The notes below the pieces were generated by a model. It searched no databases and was not told the DNA's origin. It saw only the letters and a program-made list of their open reading frames with translations. This document shows, one piece after another, positions 51,864 to 62,000 of a stretch of DNA of 64,000 nucleotides. Origin of the DNA: Allomesorhizobium sp043769475. Lineage in GTDB: Bacteria > Pseudomonadota > Alphaproteobacteria > Rhizobiales > Rhizobiaceae. Both the position numbers and the translations under genes were made by a program. The stretch spans positions 3,224,001 through 3,288,000 of the forward strand of contig NZ_CP171729.1 of the NCBI RefSeq assembly GCF_043769475.1. The letters run 5' to 3'. Every line of letters starts with the position of its first letter. The first letter of the stretch is position 1.

Positions 51864-51961
51864 AGCATCGTGCCGAAAGGTGGATGCCGGCTTTCGGCAA
51901 AAACGATGCGAAAGCAAAAGCTGGAGCGAGATGCCCGATTCCGAAATCGGGCGGCTTGCTC
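51862..51961. repeat. Type-C-like palindromic repeat
   Basis: TAGAGCATCGTGCCGAAAGG with GGCTTTCGGCAAAAACGATGC forms a first hairpin, GCCCGATTCCGAAATCGGGC a second, and the ends CTAGAGC-like arms close the unit. It separates two convergent genes. Confidence 0.7.
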
Positions 51962-52938
51962 TAGGCTGCTTCCACGTCGTCGCTCGCCCCCACCTTTCTC
52001 ACCAGAGCCGCCGTCGCCAGCATCGCCGCCATGTCGGCGATGATCGGCTCGACATGCTGCCGGTAGTCGAGCGGCACGGAGATCGGCGGCAGCTCGAAAA
52101 AATTCTTCTTGGCCGGCAGGAGCAGGAACCCGTCGCCGCCATGCAGCGCCACGCGCGCCGGCTCGTCCGGCCACGCCTCGCCCAGCCACTGCAGCGCCTG
52201 CGCCAGTCGCCCGGTCACCAGCGGCTGCGCGGCGGCGGCATTGTCGGTGCGAAACTCGTAGTTCTCGTCGAGCGCCGGAATGCCGCTCGTCACCTCCTCC
52301 AGATCGCCGTCACCGAACAGCCCGCGGAAGAACGAAGTCACCATGTTCGCCTTGTGCGTAGCGACCAGCAGTCCCGGAAAGGGCGCCACCGTGTCGAACG
52401 CCAGCACCACGCCCTTGAACTTCGTCTGCTCCGACTTTCCTTGCTTGTTGGCGAGCTCCGCCTCGTAGAGCTCGAACACGAATCCCTCGTATTTGCCCGA
52501 GACCACATCGTCGAAGCGCTGGATGTCGAACGATCCCACCGCCTCGCGCGGCAGCCGGTCGAAGGAGGCCGGAGTTCCCTCGTGCTGGTAGCGGAAATCC
52601 TCGATGAAGCCGAACACGATCGGCAGCAGATGCTCGCGAAACGTCTGCTGCACGTCCCTCGCCGGCTTGGTCGCCATCCAGTAGGCGAACATGCCGGCAA
52701 TAAAAGCGCAGACATAGAGATAGAGGTGCGGCGTGGAGCGCCATTGCTCATTCGGATCGGCGAAATCGTTGAACCCCCACGCCAGCGCCGCCACGACCGC
52801 CGCGAGCAGGCCGAGATAAACCGGCGCGCGCCAGCCGACTTGCCTGCGCGCCGCCCTGCGCTCGCTTTCGTATGTTTCGAGATCCGCCCTGATGCCGGCG
52901 ATCACCGCCTCGTCCGGCATGAAATCCCTGGCCTCCAT
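51961..52938 (-). CDS. DUF3137 membrane protein
   Basis: The 325-residue protein has two membrane helices (about 36-54 and 70-90), then a soluble domain with FDIQRFDDVVSGKYEGFVFELYEAEL and FKGVVLAFDTVAPFPGLLVA, typical of DUF3137. The function is unknown. ATG 52938 follows GGGGAGGG; the frame to 53037 lacks a site. The C-terminus includes LPAKKNFFELPP and a helical tail. Confidence 0.8.
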   Translation of the reverse strand: MEARDFMPDEAVIAGIRADLETYESERRAARRQVGWRAPVYLGLLAAVVAALAWGFNDFADPNEQWRSTPHLYLYVCAFIAGMFAYWMATKPARDVQQTFREHLLPIVFGFIEDFRYQHEGTPASFDRLPREAVGSFDIQRFDDVVSGKYEGFVFELYEAELANKQGKSEQTKFKGVVLAFDTVAPFPGLLVATHKANMVTSFFRGLFGDGDLEEVTSGIPALDENYEFRTDNAAAAQPLVTGRLAQALQWLGEAWPDEPARVALHGGDGFLLLPAKKNFFELPPISVPLDYRQHVEPIIADMAAMLATAALVRKVGASDDVEAA

Positions 52939-53073
52939 CGGCGCCCTCCCCTTTTCGCGGACAGTATCCGCGCCGGGCAAGCATAGCGGTTTTCGGAGGA
53001 AAAATCTGCCAGACTCCGGACCGGACGCCGGCGCCAATCAGCGGCGCCGGAATCTTGACCTTACGCGGCGGTC

Positions 53074-53607
53074 CTAGGCGGCTCTCGCCGCAGGCGTCTT
53101 GGCGGCCAGTGCGCTGCCGATGCGCTCCGATAGCCAGCCGAGCAGCGAACCGATCACCATGGATACGACGATGTTGATCAGCGGGTTGTCGACCAGCGAT
53201 GCAGATGTCAGCGTGCCGAGCTTGCCGGCGAGCAGTGCGTAGCCGGCAACGCAGGCAAAGCCGTAGACCGATGACGGAATCGAGCCGAAAGCGCCGATGT
53301 TGGCCGCAAGCACCATCGCCGCCGCGCCTATCCCGACACAGATTCCGGCAGCGAGAGGGACGCCCAGGCCGCCGGCCAGCGATGTCGTGCCCAGCAGCGC
53401 TGCCCAGCCGATGAACGCGCCCAGTATATGTGCCGGAATATTGGTCTTCAGCGCCGCTTCCTTGCCGCCCGAATGATAAAATGCCGCCCAGGCAACGAAA
53501 GCTGCCCATATCTGCAGGCCCAAACCGGCAAACGGCCCGACGAAAAGCCAAGTCGCAATGCCGCCGAGAGCTCCGATACTGATTGCAAGTGCTGTGAGCA
53601 AAGGCAT
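53074..53607 (-). CDS. DUF1097 membrane protein
   Basis: The 177-residue protein has five or six helices, opening MPLLTALAISIGALGGIATWLFVGP in two parts. Its mid-sequence FVAWAAFYHSGGKEAALKTNIPAHILGAF is the DUF1097 hallmark. Relatives such as YcdZ-like proteins have no proven function. ATG 53607 is preceded by GGAGGA. Confidence 0.82.
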   Translation of the reverse strand: MPLLTALAISIGALGGIATWLFVGPFAGLGLQIWAAFVAWAAFYHSGGKEAALKTNIPAHILGAFIGWAALLGTTSLAGGLGVPLAAGICVGIGAAAMVLAANIGAFGSIPSSVYGFACVAGYALLAGKLGTLTSASLVDNPLINIVVSMVIGSLLGWLSERIGSALAAKTPAARAA

Positions 53608-53793
53608 GTCAAATCCTCCAACCGGATTCCGTAAGCAATCACACCGCGTGTGACTTGCCTCGTGACAGTGCCCTGCTGCCCACAAAATCAGCAATGTCCC
53701 CTTGCGTCAACTTGCCTTCGGCGCCCGTCCCCAGCTTTGCGCCTGCGTGGCCGGGACGCCGCGCGATGCTACCGTCGCCAGGCAGCCGCCGGG

Positions 53794-54927
53794 CTACTCC
53801 CCGGCGTCGGGAATGTAGCGGTCGGCGGGGTTCTTGAAATGCTTCCAGCCGCGGTCGCGGGCGCGGCCGAGCGCGGCCCGGTAGATCGCCTCGATCTGCG
53901 GCAGGATTTTCTGCGGCGACAATTTCTCCGTCACCGTCAAACGGTCGAACGTGCCGGCCTGCAGCCTCGAAGCTTCGTCGCTGGCAAGCCGCCCGGCCGC
54001 CCGCGCCATGCCTTCGACATCGCCCACCGCGAAAATGCGCTCGCGCGGCAGCAGGTCCGCCATGTTGCCGACATCCGTCGCGATCGCCGGTACGCCCAGC
54101 GCCATGGCCTCCAGCGGCGCGATCGGCGCTTCCTCAGCAGCCGAGGTGAGCAGGAATACGTCCATGGCCGCCGCCAGTTCGGCCGCGTCGTTGCGCCGGC
54201 CGGGCAGGTGTACGCGCCCGGCCACCGCCGGATCGCCGAGTGCTTCGCGCCAGCCGGGCATGACCTCGCCGCTCGACAACCCGCCGATCAGCAGCAGTTC
54301 GGCGTCCAGTCCCGAAGCGACGAGCCGCTTCAGCACTCGGATCGCGTCGACCTGGTTCTTGCGTGGGCTGATCCCGCCGGTCGAGCCGAGAAGCAGCGCG
54401 TCCTGCCGGATGCCGAGCTTTTCCCGCGCGGCGGCCCGGTGCTGCGCCGATATGGGTGCGAGCGCCGCCGCATCGAACATGTTGGGAACGACATGCATCC
54501 TGCTTTTTGAAACCAGGAGCCGCTTCGTGTAGTAGCTGGCCGTCTGCCGGCTCAACCCCACCACCGCGTGGGCGAAGCGCCACGGCAGCTGAAACTGCCG
54601 CGAATGCGCGGTCATCACCGCCGGCGCGCCGTCGGCAAGGGTGAAGATCATCAGAAACTTGTTGGCGCTGCTGCCATGCGCATGCACCAGCGTGCGTCCC
54701 CAGTCCCGGATCGGATAGCCGGTGGCCCGCAGGTCGGCGGGAGTGGTCTTGAAGCTGGACTCCAGCATCTTGAGCGGCCCGGCGAAGCTCTGCCTGCCGA
54801 TCCACGAATTCCTCGGATGCACCAGCATCAGCTCGTGCCCCGCCTTGAGCTGCTCGTCGATCAGGATCTTGGTGCTCGTCGCCACCCCGTTCAGGGAAAC
54901 ATGGCTTACGAGATGAGCGATCTTCAT
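53794..54927 (-). CDS. Glycosyltransferase family 4 protein
   Basis: The 377-residue GT4 enzyme has an N-terminal GT-B domain with HLVSHVSLNGVATSTKIL and VHAHGSSANKFLMIF. Its C-terminal donor-binding domain has GSTGGISPRKNQVDAIRVL and LTSAAEEAPIAPLEAMALG, the EX7E region. It acts at the cytosolic membrane face in surface polysaccharide or glycolipid synthesis; the sugar is unknown. It stands alone rather than in the lpcC gene run. Confidence 0.88.
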   Translation of the reverse strand: MKIAHLVSHVSLNGVATSTKILIDEQLKAGHELMLVHPRNSWIGRQSFAGPLKMLESSFKTTPADLRATGYPIRDWGRTLVHAHGSSANKFLMIFTLADGAPAVMTAHSRQFQLPWRFAHAVVGLSRQTASYYTKRLLVSKSRMHVVPNMFDAAALAPISAQHRAAAREKLGIRQDALLLGSTGGISPRKNQVDAIRVLKRLVASGLDAELLLIGGLSSGEVMPGWREALGDPAVAGRVHLPGRRNDAAELAAAMDVFLLTSAAEEAPIAPLEAMALGVPAIATDVGNMADLLPRERIFAVGDVEGMARAAGRLASDEASRLQAGTFDRLTVTEKLSPQKILPQIEAIYRAALGRARDRGWKHFKNPADRYIPDAGE

Positions 54928-55236
54928 CGGCGGGTCGGCTTTTCTCTACTGGCCGTTCGGGCGCATTAGGCGGTTTCGATCAGCCGCTTATCCCACAACC
55001 CCGGGGCGGATCAAGGGTGGCGCGGGGAGTTCGCTATTTGTCCGACAAATATTGACACCGGTTCGCGGGTGAGTTTAGCTTCGACTGGAAACGAAAGCGC
55101 CGGCGATCAAAGTGCCTGCGCGGCTGAGGAGGTCGCGCGGCGGGAGGGATTGCCGACATGCCAGACGGCCGCGGCTGCGTTGCAGCCGGACCGCCGGCGC
55201 CGAACGTTTCTGCGAAAACGACAAAGGGAGGAACTC
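54928..55236. other. Leader of the sugar ABC operon
   Basis: This 309-bp gap upstream of the binding-protein gene ends with AGGGAGGA as ribosome site. ATTTGTCCGACAAAT (about 55034-55048) is a near-perfect palindrome that could be a regulator site. No gene is supported. Confidence 0.5.
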
Positions 55237-56187
55237 ATGAGACTGAAACTGATCGCAAGCGCATTGTTGATGGCCGCGGCGTTCACCGTGTCCGGCTCCG
55301 AGGCGCAGGACAAGAAGCAGCTCGCCTTCGTGGTGAATGGCGCGTCCGATTTCTGGAAGCTGGCCGAGGCGGGCGTCAGGAAGGCGCAGGAAGAACTGCC
55401 CAACTATGATCTATCGCTGAAATATCCCGAACAGGCCGCCGCCGCCGTGCAGCAGCGCCTGATGGAAGATCTGGTCGCCAGCGGCGTCTCGGCCATCATG
55501 GTCAGCGCCGTCGACCCGAAATCCTCGACCGACTCGCTGAATAAGGTCGGCGCGCAAGTGCCGCTCTTCACCACCGACAGCGACGCCCCCGACACCAACC
55601 GCATCGCCTATATCGGTTCGTCCAATACGGACGCCGGCAAGCAGGCCGGCGAGATCGCCCTGAAGGCGCTGCCCGACGGCGGCAAGTGCATAGGCTTCGT
55701 CGGGCTTCCGGGCGCCGACAATGCGCGCGAGCGCATCGAGGGCATGAAGGAAGCGATCGCCGGCTCCAAGGTCGAGCTGATCGACGTGCGCGGCGACGAC
55801 ATCGACCAGACCCGCGCCAAGCGCAATGTCGAGGATGCGCTCGCGGCCAATCCCGACATCGACTGCATGGTGGGCTTCTACTCCTATAACCCGCCGCGCA
55901 TCTACGAGGTGCTGAAGGAGAGCGGCAAGCTCGGCCAGGTCACCGTGATCGCCTTCGACGAGGATCCGATCACGCTAGGCGGCGTGCGCGAGGGCACTAT
56001 CGCCGGCACCGTGGTGCAGGATCCCTACGAGTGGGGCTACCAGGGCATGAAATTGATGGCGAAGTATCTCGAGGGCGACAAGTCGGTCGTGCCGGAGAAC
56101 AAGCTGATCATCGTGCCGACCAAGATGATCGACAAATCCAACGTCGACGCTTTCGAGGCGGAACTGAAGGCGCGCATCAGCGGCTGA
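55237..56187 (+). CDS. Sugar ABC transporter substrate-binding protein
   Basis: The 316-residue periplasmic protein has a signal peptide (about 1-23, ending EAQ). Its type-I fold resembles RbsB (peripla_BP_4): KQLAFVVNGASDFWKLAEAG, then VSAVDPKSSTDSLNKV and the hinge region TVIAFDEDPITLGGVREGTI. It delivers a monosaccharide to the ATPase/permease pair encoded downstream. ATG 55237 follows AGGGAGGA. A type-D structured repeat lies between this gene and the ATPase gene. Confidence 0.9.
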   Translation: MRLKLIASALLMAAAFTVSGSEAQDKKQLAFVVNGASDFWKLAEAGVRKAQEELPNYDLSLKYPEQAAAAVQQRLMEDLVASGVSAIMVSAVDPKSSTDSLNKVGAQVPLFTTDSDAPDTNRIAYIGSSNTDAGKQAGEIALKALPDGGKCIGFVGLPGADNARERIEGMKEAIAGSKVELIDVRGDDIDQTRAKRNVEDALAANPDIDCMVGFYSYNPPRIYEVLKESGKLGQVTVIAFDEDPITLGGVREGTIAGTVVQDPYEWGYQGMKLMAKYLEGDKSVVPENKLIIVPTKMIDKSNVDAFEAELKARISG

Positions 56188-56283
56188 GGTTCTGACCCTA
56201 GAGCGAGCAGGCCGGCGCTATCTCCCAGCCGGCCTGCTTCGTGCGCCTTGCAGCGTCTGACCTGACCAGCATAGGGTGTGTTG

Positions 56284-56398
56284 AGATTCAGGTCAGGCCG
56301 AGCCTGACAATGGTGGATTTCGAGAACGGAGCGGAGCGTACTTTCGGGTACGTGAGCACCGGAAGCGCAGAAAGCCGCCATTTGCAGGCCGGCTGAAT
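56284..56398. repeat. Type-D structured repeat, copy 2
   Basis: GATTTCGAGAACGGAGCGGA and the following bases match copy 1 at 37247-37370 apart from scattered changes. The inner hairpin is CGTAC-TTTCGG-GTACG, a paired change relative to CGGAC/GTCCG. It stands between the binding-protein and ATPase genes of one operon, within about 25 bases of the ATPase start. Confidence 0.8.
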
Positions 56399-56421
56399 GT
56401 CAACATGCCTTGGTTCGCCTG

Positions 56422-57927
56422 ATGCCGAATCCATTTCTGAACATGACGGGAATTTCCAAGGAGTATCCCGGCATCAGGGCGCTGGACGATATCGGCCTTT
56501 CCGTCAGCCCGGGCGAAGTGATCGGGCTGGTCGGCGAGAACGGCGCCGGCAAATCGACTTTGATGAAAATCCTGGGCGGTGTGGTCGAGCCCACCGGCGG
56601 CGAGATCGAAATCGACGGCGGCAAAGTCGACCGGCTTTCGGTCAACGGCTCGATGCGCGCCGGCATCGCCTTCGTCCGTCAGGAACTCAACCTCTTCGAC
56701 AATTTGACGGTTGCGGCCAATATCTTCATCGGCCGCGAGCCGCTGAAGGGCGGCCCGCTGAAGCTGATCGATCGGGCCAAACTGAACCGCTGGGCGCGGC
56801 CGCTGCTTGGCCAGCTCGGCGCCGATTTCGAGCCGGACACGCCGGTCGCCTCGCTGTCGCTTGCGCAGATGCAAATGGTGGAGATCGCCAAGGCGCTATC
56901 GCTGAAGGCGCGCCTCATCATCATGGACGAGCCGACGTCGAGCCTGACGGCCTCGGAGACCGAGCGCCTGCTGGCGATCGTGTCGCGGCTCAGGGCCGAA
57001 GGCGTCAGCATCATCTTCATCTCGCACCGTCTTGCAGAGGTCGAGCGCTGCGCCGACCGCGTGGTCGTGCTGCGCGACGGCAAGCGTGTCGCCGAACTCG
57101 GCCGCAGCGAGATCCGCGCCGATACCATGATCCGTTTCATGATCGGGCGCGACCTGAAGACCCTGTACCGTCCTCCGGCCAAGCCCTTCGGCGAGCCGGT
57201 GCTCGAACTGGTCGGCGTGAAGACCGGCTACCGCCCCGAACAGGCGGTTGGCCTTGCCGTACGCAAGGGCGAGATACTCGGGCTGGCGGGCCTCGTCGGC
57301 TCAGGCCGCACCGAACTGGCGCGGGCCCTGTTCGGCATCGATCCCCTGAAGGGCGGCGAAATCAGGATCGACGGCGAACGGGCATCCATCCGTTCGCCGC
57401 GCGACGCGATCGAACGCGGCATCTACCTCGTTCCGGAGGACCGCAAGCGGTCCGGGCTGATCCTCGATTTTCCGATCCGCGAAAACATCACTTTGGCCAG
57501 CCTTCCGGCGCATGCCCGCTACGGCATCGCCGACGCGTCGCTGGAGGACGCCCGGGCCAACGAGCAGCGCAAGCGGCTCGACATACGCTGCCGCACCGTT
57601 TCGGCGGCGGCAGGCTCGCTCTCGGGCGGCAACCAGCAGAAGGTCGTCCTGGCGAAATGGCTGTCCATGGCGCCCCGCATGCTGATCTTCGACGAGCCGA
57701 CGCGCGGCGTCGATGTCGGCGCCAAGAATGAAATCTACCGCCTGATGCGCGAACTCGCCGACCACGGCGTCGGCATACTGATGATCTCCAGCGACATGGA
57801 GGAAGTCATCGGGGTCAGCGACCGCGTCGCCGTCATGCACGAGGGCCGCATCGCCGGTTTTCTCGAACGCCAGTCGCTCAGCGAGCAGGCGATCATGTCC
57901 CTCGCCGTCGGAAGGATCGACAATTGA
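56422..57927 (+). CDS. Sugar ABC transporter ATP-binding protein (RbsA-like)
   Basis: The 501-residue protein has two fused ABC domains. The first has Walker A GENGAGKST (38-46) and a modified signature SLSLAQMQMVEIAKAL with Walker B IIMDEP. The second lacks a normal Walker A (LVGSGRTEL) but has signature LSGGNQQKVVLAKW and IFDEPTRGVD. This asymmetry is normal for RbsA/MglA proteins. ATG 56422 is used; TTG 56410 is possible. No strong ribosome site is seen because a type-D repeat ends just upstream. Confidence 0.92.
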   Translation: MPNPFLNMTGISKEYPGIRALDDIGLSVSPGEVIGLVGENGAGKSTLMKILGGVVEPTGGEIEIDGGKVDRLSVNGSMRAGIAFVRQELNLFDNLTVAANIFIGREPLKGGPLKLIDRAKLNRWARPLLGQLGADFEPDTPVASLSLAQMQMVEIAKALSLKARLIIMDEPTSSLTASETERLLAIVSRLRAEGVSIIFISHRLAEVERCADRVVVLRDGKRVAELGRSEIRADTMIRFMIGRDLKTLYRPPAKPFGEPVLELVGVKTGYRPEQAVGLAVRKGEILGLAGLVGSGRTELARALFGIDPLKGGEIRIDGERASIRSPRDAIERGIYLVPEDRKRSGLILDFPIRENITLASLPAHARYGIADASLEDARANEQRKRLDIRCRTVSAAAGSLSGGNQQKVVLAKWLSMAPRMLIFDEPTRGVDVGAKNEIYRLMRELADHGVGILMISSDMEEVIGVSDRVAVMHEGRIAGFLERQSLSEQAIMSLAVGRIDN

Positions 57928-57973
57928 TCGATTTCGCCTTGCGCTCCGCCGGCCAACCCGGAAATGTCTGCCG

Positions 57974-58939
57974 ATGATCAACCGCAAGGACCTATGGCTG
58001 TTCGTGCTCATCCTCGTCGTGGGGACGGTGGTCGCCATCATCAACCCGAGGTTCCTGTCGCCGATAAACCTTTCCAACACGGCCAATCTCATCGGACTGT
58101 TCGGCATCTTCGCCGTCGCCCAGGCCTTCGTCATCATCTCCGGCGGCATCGAGCTGTCCGTCGGCTCGATCATCGCCCTGCTCGGCGTCCTGTTCGTCGA
58201 CCTGGTCGCGAGCGGCAGCGTCGATCCCGGCATCGCCTTCGTCATCGTGGTGCTGATCGGCTGCGCCATAGGGTTCCTGCATGGATTCCTCGTCGCCCGC
58301 GTCGGGCTCCAGCCTTTCGTCGTGACCTTGTGCGGCCTGCTGATCTATCGCGGTGCCGCGCGCTACTACACCGACGAGGCGACCGCCGGCTTCCCGTTCG
58401 GCGCCAGCTTCCCGATGCTCGAATGGCTGGTCGCGGGGCGGTTCTACGGCATCCCGCACAGCCTCATCGCCTTCCTGCTCATCACCGTCGTCGCGGGCGT
58501 CGTGCTGCACCGTTCGGTGTTCGGGCGATACCTGTTCGCCGTCGGCAAGAACGAGGAGGCGGCGCGCTACAGCGGCATCCACACCTCGCGCATCATCATC
58601 GCCGCCTATGTGATCTGCTGCGGCGTCACCGCGGTCGCGGCAGTGTTCATCGCCATGTACACACGCTCCATCTCGCCCTCCTCGCATGGCAATTTCTACG
58701 AACTCTACGCCATCGCGGCGGCCGTTCTCGGCGGCTGCTCGCTGCGTGGCGGCGAAGGCTCGATCCTCGGCGTGGTGCTCGGGACGGTGCTGCTGCAGGT
58801 GCTCCAGAACCTGGTCAACCTTCTCGGCATTCCAAGCTCGCTGAATTTCGCCGTGATGGGCTCGGTTATCCTGATCGGCGTGCTTGCCGACCAGCAGTTT
58901 TCGAAGAGCCGCTTCGGCGCCGCCGGGCGCGCATACTGA
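57974..58939 (+). CDS. Sugar ABC transporter permease (RbsC-like)
   Basis: The 321-residue permease has about eight to ten helices and the BPD_transp_2 motif GGIELSVGSIIALLGVL in the third. GRYLFAVGKNEEAARYSGI is the coupling helix that contacts the ATPase, and AAAVLGGCSLRGGEGSILG is family-typical. It forms the membrane channel with the RbsA-like protein. With one permease, the importer is probably a homodimer. Confidence 0.92.
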   Translation: MINRKDLWLFVLILVVGTVVAIINPRFLSPINLSNTANLIGLFGIFAVAQAFVIISGGIELSVGSIIALLGVLFVDLVASGSVDPGIAFVIVVLIGCAIGFLHGFLVARVGLQPFVVTLCGLLIYRGAARYYTDEATAGFPFGASFPMLEWLVAGRFYGIPHSLIAFLLITVVAGVVLHRSVFGRYLFAVGKNEEAARYSGIHTSRIIIAAYVICCGVTAVAAVFIAMYTRSISPSSHGNFYELYAIAAAVLGGCSLRGGEGSILGVVLGTVLLQVLQNLVNLLGIPSSLNFAVMGSVILIGVLADQQFSKSRFGAAGRAY

Positions 58940-58965
58940 CCGGCCGGCGGTTCCGCTACCGCCCG

Positions 58966-58987
58966 CATCCTGACAGCCTACTGTCAG
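58966..58987. promoter_or_regulatory. Perfect palindrome between the permease gene and uvrB
   Basis: TCCTGACAG-CCTA-CTGTCAGGA has two 9-base perfect arms. It has no T-run, so it may be an operator upstream of uvrB or the base of a weak terminator for the transporter operon. It does not match the rhizobial LexA box GTTC-N7-GTTC. Confidence 0.5.
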
Positions 58988-59060
58988 GAGCGGCTTTCGC
59001 CGGCGGTCATTCGGTCGCGCCACCCTTTCCATCTCAGGCGATTCTGCCCATATTCGGACC

Positions 59061-62000
59061 ATGGCCAGATCTCCCGAGAAGAACTCCCCGCGTTCCGCGG
59101 CCAATGACGACCGCGCCGGCAAGCCGAAGCGGCGCAGCCCGCTGACGGATTTCATGGACGCGGCCGAACCGCTGCATCCGCGCGGCTTTTCCGAAGCGCC
59201 CCAGGCTGAGTTTTCCGGCGCGCCGCTCGGCGGCTCGATCTCGGATTGGGCCGAGGAGATTTCGAAGGAAGCGGAGCGCAACGCTGACGCGCCCCAGGGA
59301 GAGGGTAAGGGTGAGGGGCAGCGCAAATCCAAAAAGATCCCCGAGCGCTCCTCCGCGCCGACCAAGACCGCGCGCGGCACCTCGATGGGCGGCGCGGCAA
59401 CCGCCAAGGAGCGCGCCGCCGCCGGCCTCAATCCAGTCGCCGGCCTCGACATTTCGCTGGAAGACGCCGAGCAGATGTCGTCCGGCGGCGTCACCGCGAC
59501 CGTCGCCGCGCTCTCGGCGCTGATCGAATCCGGCAATCCGCTGCACAAGAACGGCGAGCTCTGGGTGCCCCACCGCCCTGCCCGCCCGGAGAAATCCGAA
59601 GGCGGATTGTCGATCAAGATGGTCTCGGACTTCGAACCCGCCGGCGACCAGCCGACCGCTATCCGCGACCTCGTCTCCGGCATCAAGGAAAACGACCGCA
59701 CCCAGGTGCTGCTCGGCGTCACCGGCTCCGGCAAGACCTTCACCATGGCCAAGGTGATCGAGGAGACGCAGCGCCCGGCGCTCATCCTCGCGCCCAACAA
59801 GACGCTCGCCGCGCAGCTCTACAGCGAGTTCAGGAAATTCTTCCCGGAAAACGCGGTCGAGTATTTCGTCTCCTATTACGACTACTACCAGCCCGAGGCC
59901 TACGTCCCGCGCACCGACACCTTCATCGAGAAGGAATCGTCGATCAACGAGCAGATCGACCGCATGCGCCACTCGGCCACGCGCTCGCTGCTGGAGCGCG
60001 ACGACGTCATCATCGTCGCCTCCGTCTCCTGCATCTACGGTATCGGCTCGGTCGAGACCTACACGGCGATGACCTTCCAGATGCAGGTCGGCGACCGCCT
60101 CGACCAGCGCCAGCTGCTCGCCGACCTCGTCGCCCAGCAATACAAGCGCCGTGACATGGATTTCACCCGTGGCTCCTTCCGCGTGCGCGGCGACACGATC
60201 GAAATCTTCCCCGCCCACCTTGAGGATTCCGCCTGGCGCATCTCGATGTTCGGCGACGAGATCGAGAGCATCACCGAATTCGACCCGCTCACCGGCCAGA
60301 AGACCGGCGATCTGAAGAGCGTAAAGATCTACGCCAACTCGCACTATGTCACGCCGCGCCCGACGCTCAACCAGGCGATAAAATCGATCAAGGAAGAGCT
60401 GAAACTCCGCCTTGCGGAACTCGAACGCGCCGGTCGCCTGCTAGAGGCCCAGCGGCTCGAACAGCGCTGCCGCTTCGACCTCGAAATGCTGGAAGCCACC
60501 GGGTCCTGCGCCGGCATCGAGAACTATTCGCGCTATTTGACCGGCCGCCGTCCCGGCGATCCGCCGCCGACGCTGTTCGAGTACATCCCCGACAACGCGC
60601 TGGTCTTCGTCGACGAGAGCCACGTCACCATCCCGCAGATCGGCGGCATGTACCGCGGCGACTTCCGCCGCAAGGCGACGCTGGCCGAATACGGCTTCCG
60701 CCTGCCCTCCTGCATGGACAACCGGCCGTTGCGCTTCGAGGAGTGGGACGCGATGCGCCCGCTCACCGTCGCCGTTTCGGCCACGCCCAGCAGCTGGGAG
60801 ATGGAAGAAGCCGGCGGCGTCTTCGCCGAGCAGGTCATCCGCCCGACCGGCCTCATCGACCCGCCGGTCGAGATCCGCCCGGCCAAGACCCAGGTCGACG
60901 ACGTGGTCGGCGAGATCCGCGAGACCACCAAGGCCGGCTACCGCACCCTCGTCACCGTGCTGACAAAACGCATGGCCGAGGACCTCACCGAATACCTGCA
61001 CGAGCAGGGCGTGCGCGTGCGCTACATGCACTCCGACATCGACACGCTGGAGCGCATCGAGATCCTGCGCGACCTGCGCCTCGGCGCGTTCGACGTGCTG
61101 GTCGGCATCAATCTTTTGCGCGAGGGCCTCGACATCCCCGAATGCGGGTTCGTAGCCATTCTCGACGCCGACAAGGAAGGTTTCCTGCGCTCCGAAACCT
61201 CGCTGATCCAGACGATCGGCCGCGCGGCAAGAAACGTCGACGGCAAGGTGATCCTCTACGCCGACAACGTCACCGGCTCGATGGAGCGCGCCATGGCCGA
61301 GACGGCGCGCCGCCGCGAGAAGCAGATGGCGTGGAACGAGGCCAATGGCATCACGCCGGAATCGGTCAAGTCGCGCATTTCCGACATCCTCGACTCCGTC
61401 TACGAGAAGGACCACGTCCGCGCCGACATTTCCGACTTCGCCGCCGCCGGCGCCATGATGGGCAACAACCTCAAAGCCCATCTCGAGGCGCTGCAGAAGC
61501 AGATGCGCGACGCCGCCGCCGACCTCGATTTCGAACGCGCCGCCCGCCTGCGCGACGAGATCAAGCGCCTGCGCGACATCGAGCTCGCGGTCTCCGACGA
61601 CCCGCTGGCCAAATACGCCGAGTCCGAAAGCCCGGTCTCCGGCCGCGAAAAAGGCAAGCACAACAAGGGCCGCGCCATCCACCGCGCGGTGGATGATAGC
61701 CTTTCCTCTCCCCGTTCACGGGGAGAGGATGCCGGCAGGCAGGTGAGGGGCGGCGCCGACCTCTCCGCTTCGTCATCCTCGGGCTTGACCCGAGGACCCA
61801 TGCCGGAACGGAACCGGCAGTCCGCGGCCGGCTCCGGCAAATCCTCCCTCTTCGCCAAACCCCATCTCGACGACATGGGCACTTCGGGCGACCACGCCGT
61901 TCCCGCCAAAGCCGTCCCGCGCTCGCTGTTCAAGAAGCAGTCGGCCGGCGAAGCCCACGGCTCCGACTACGGCGTCCCGGACGACAACAAATCCCTGTTC

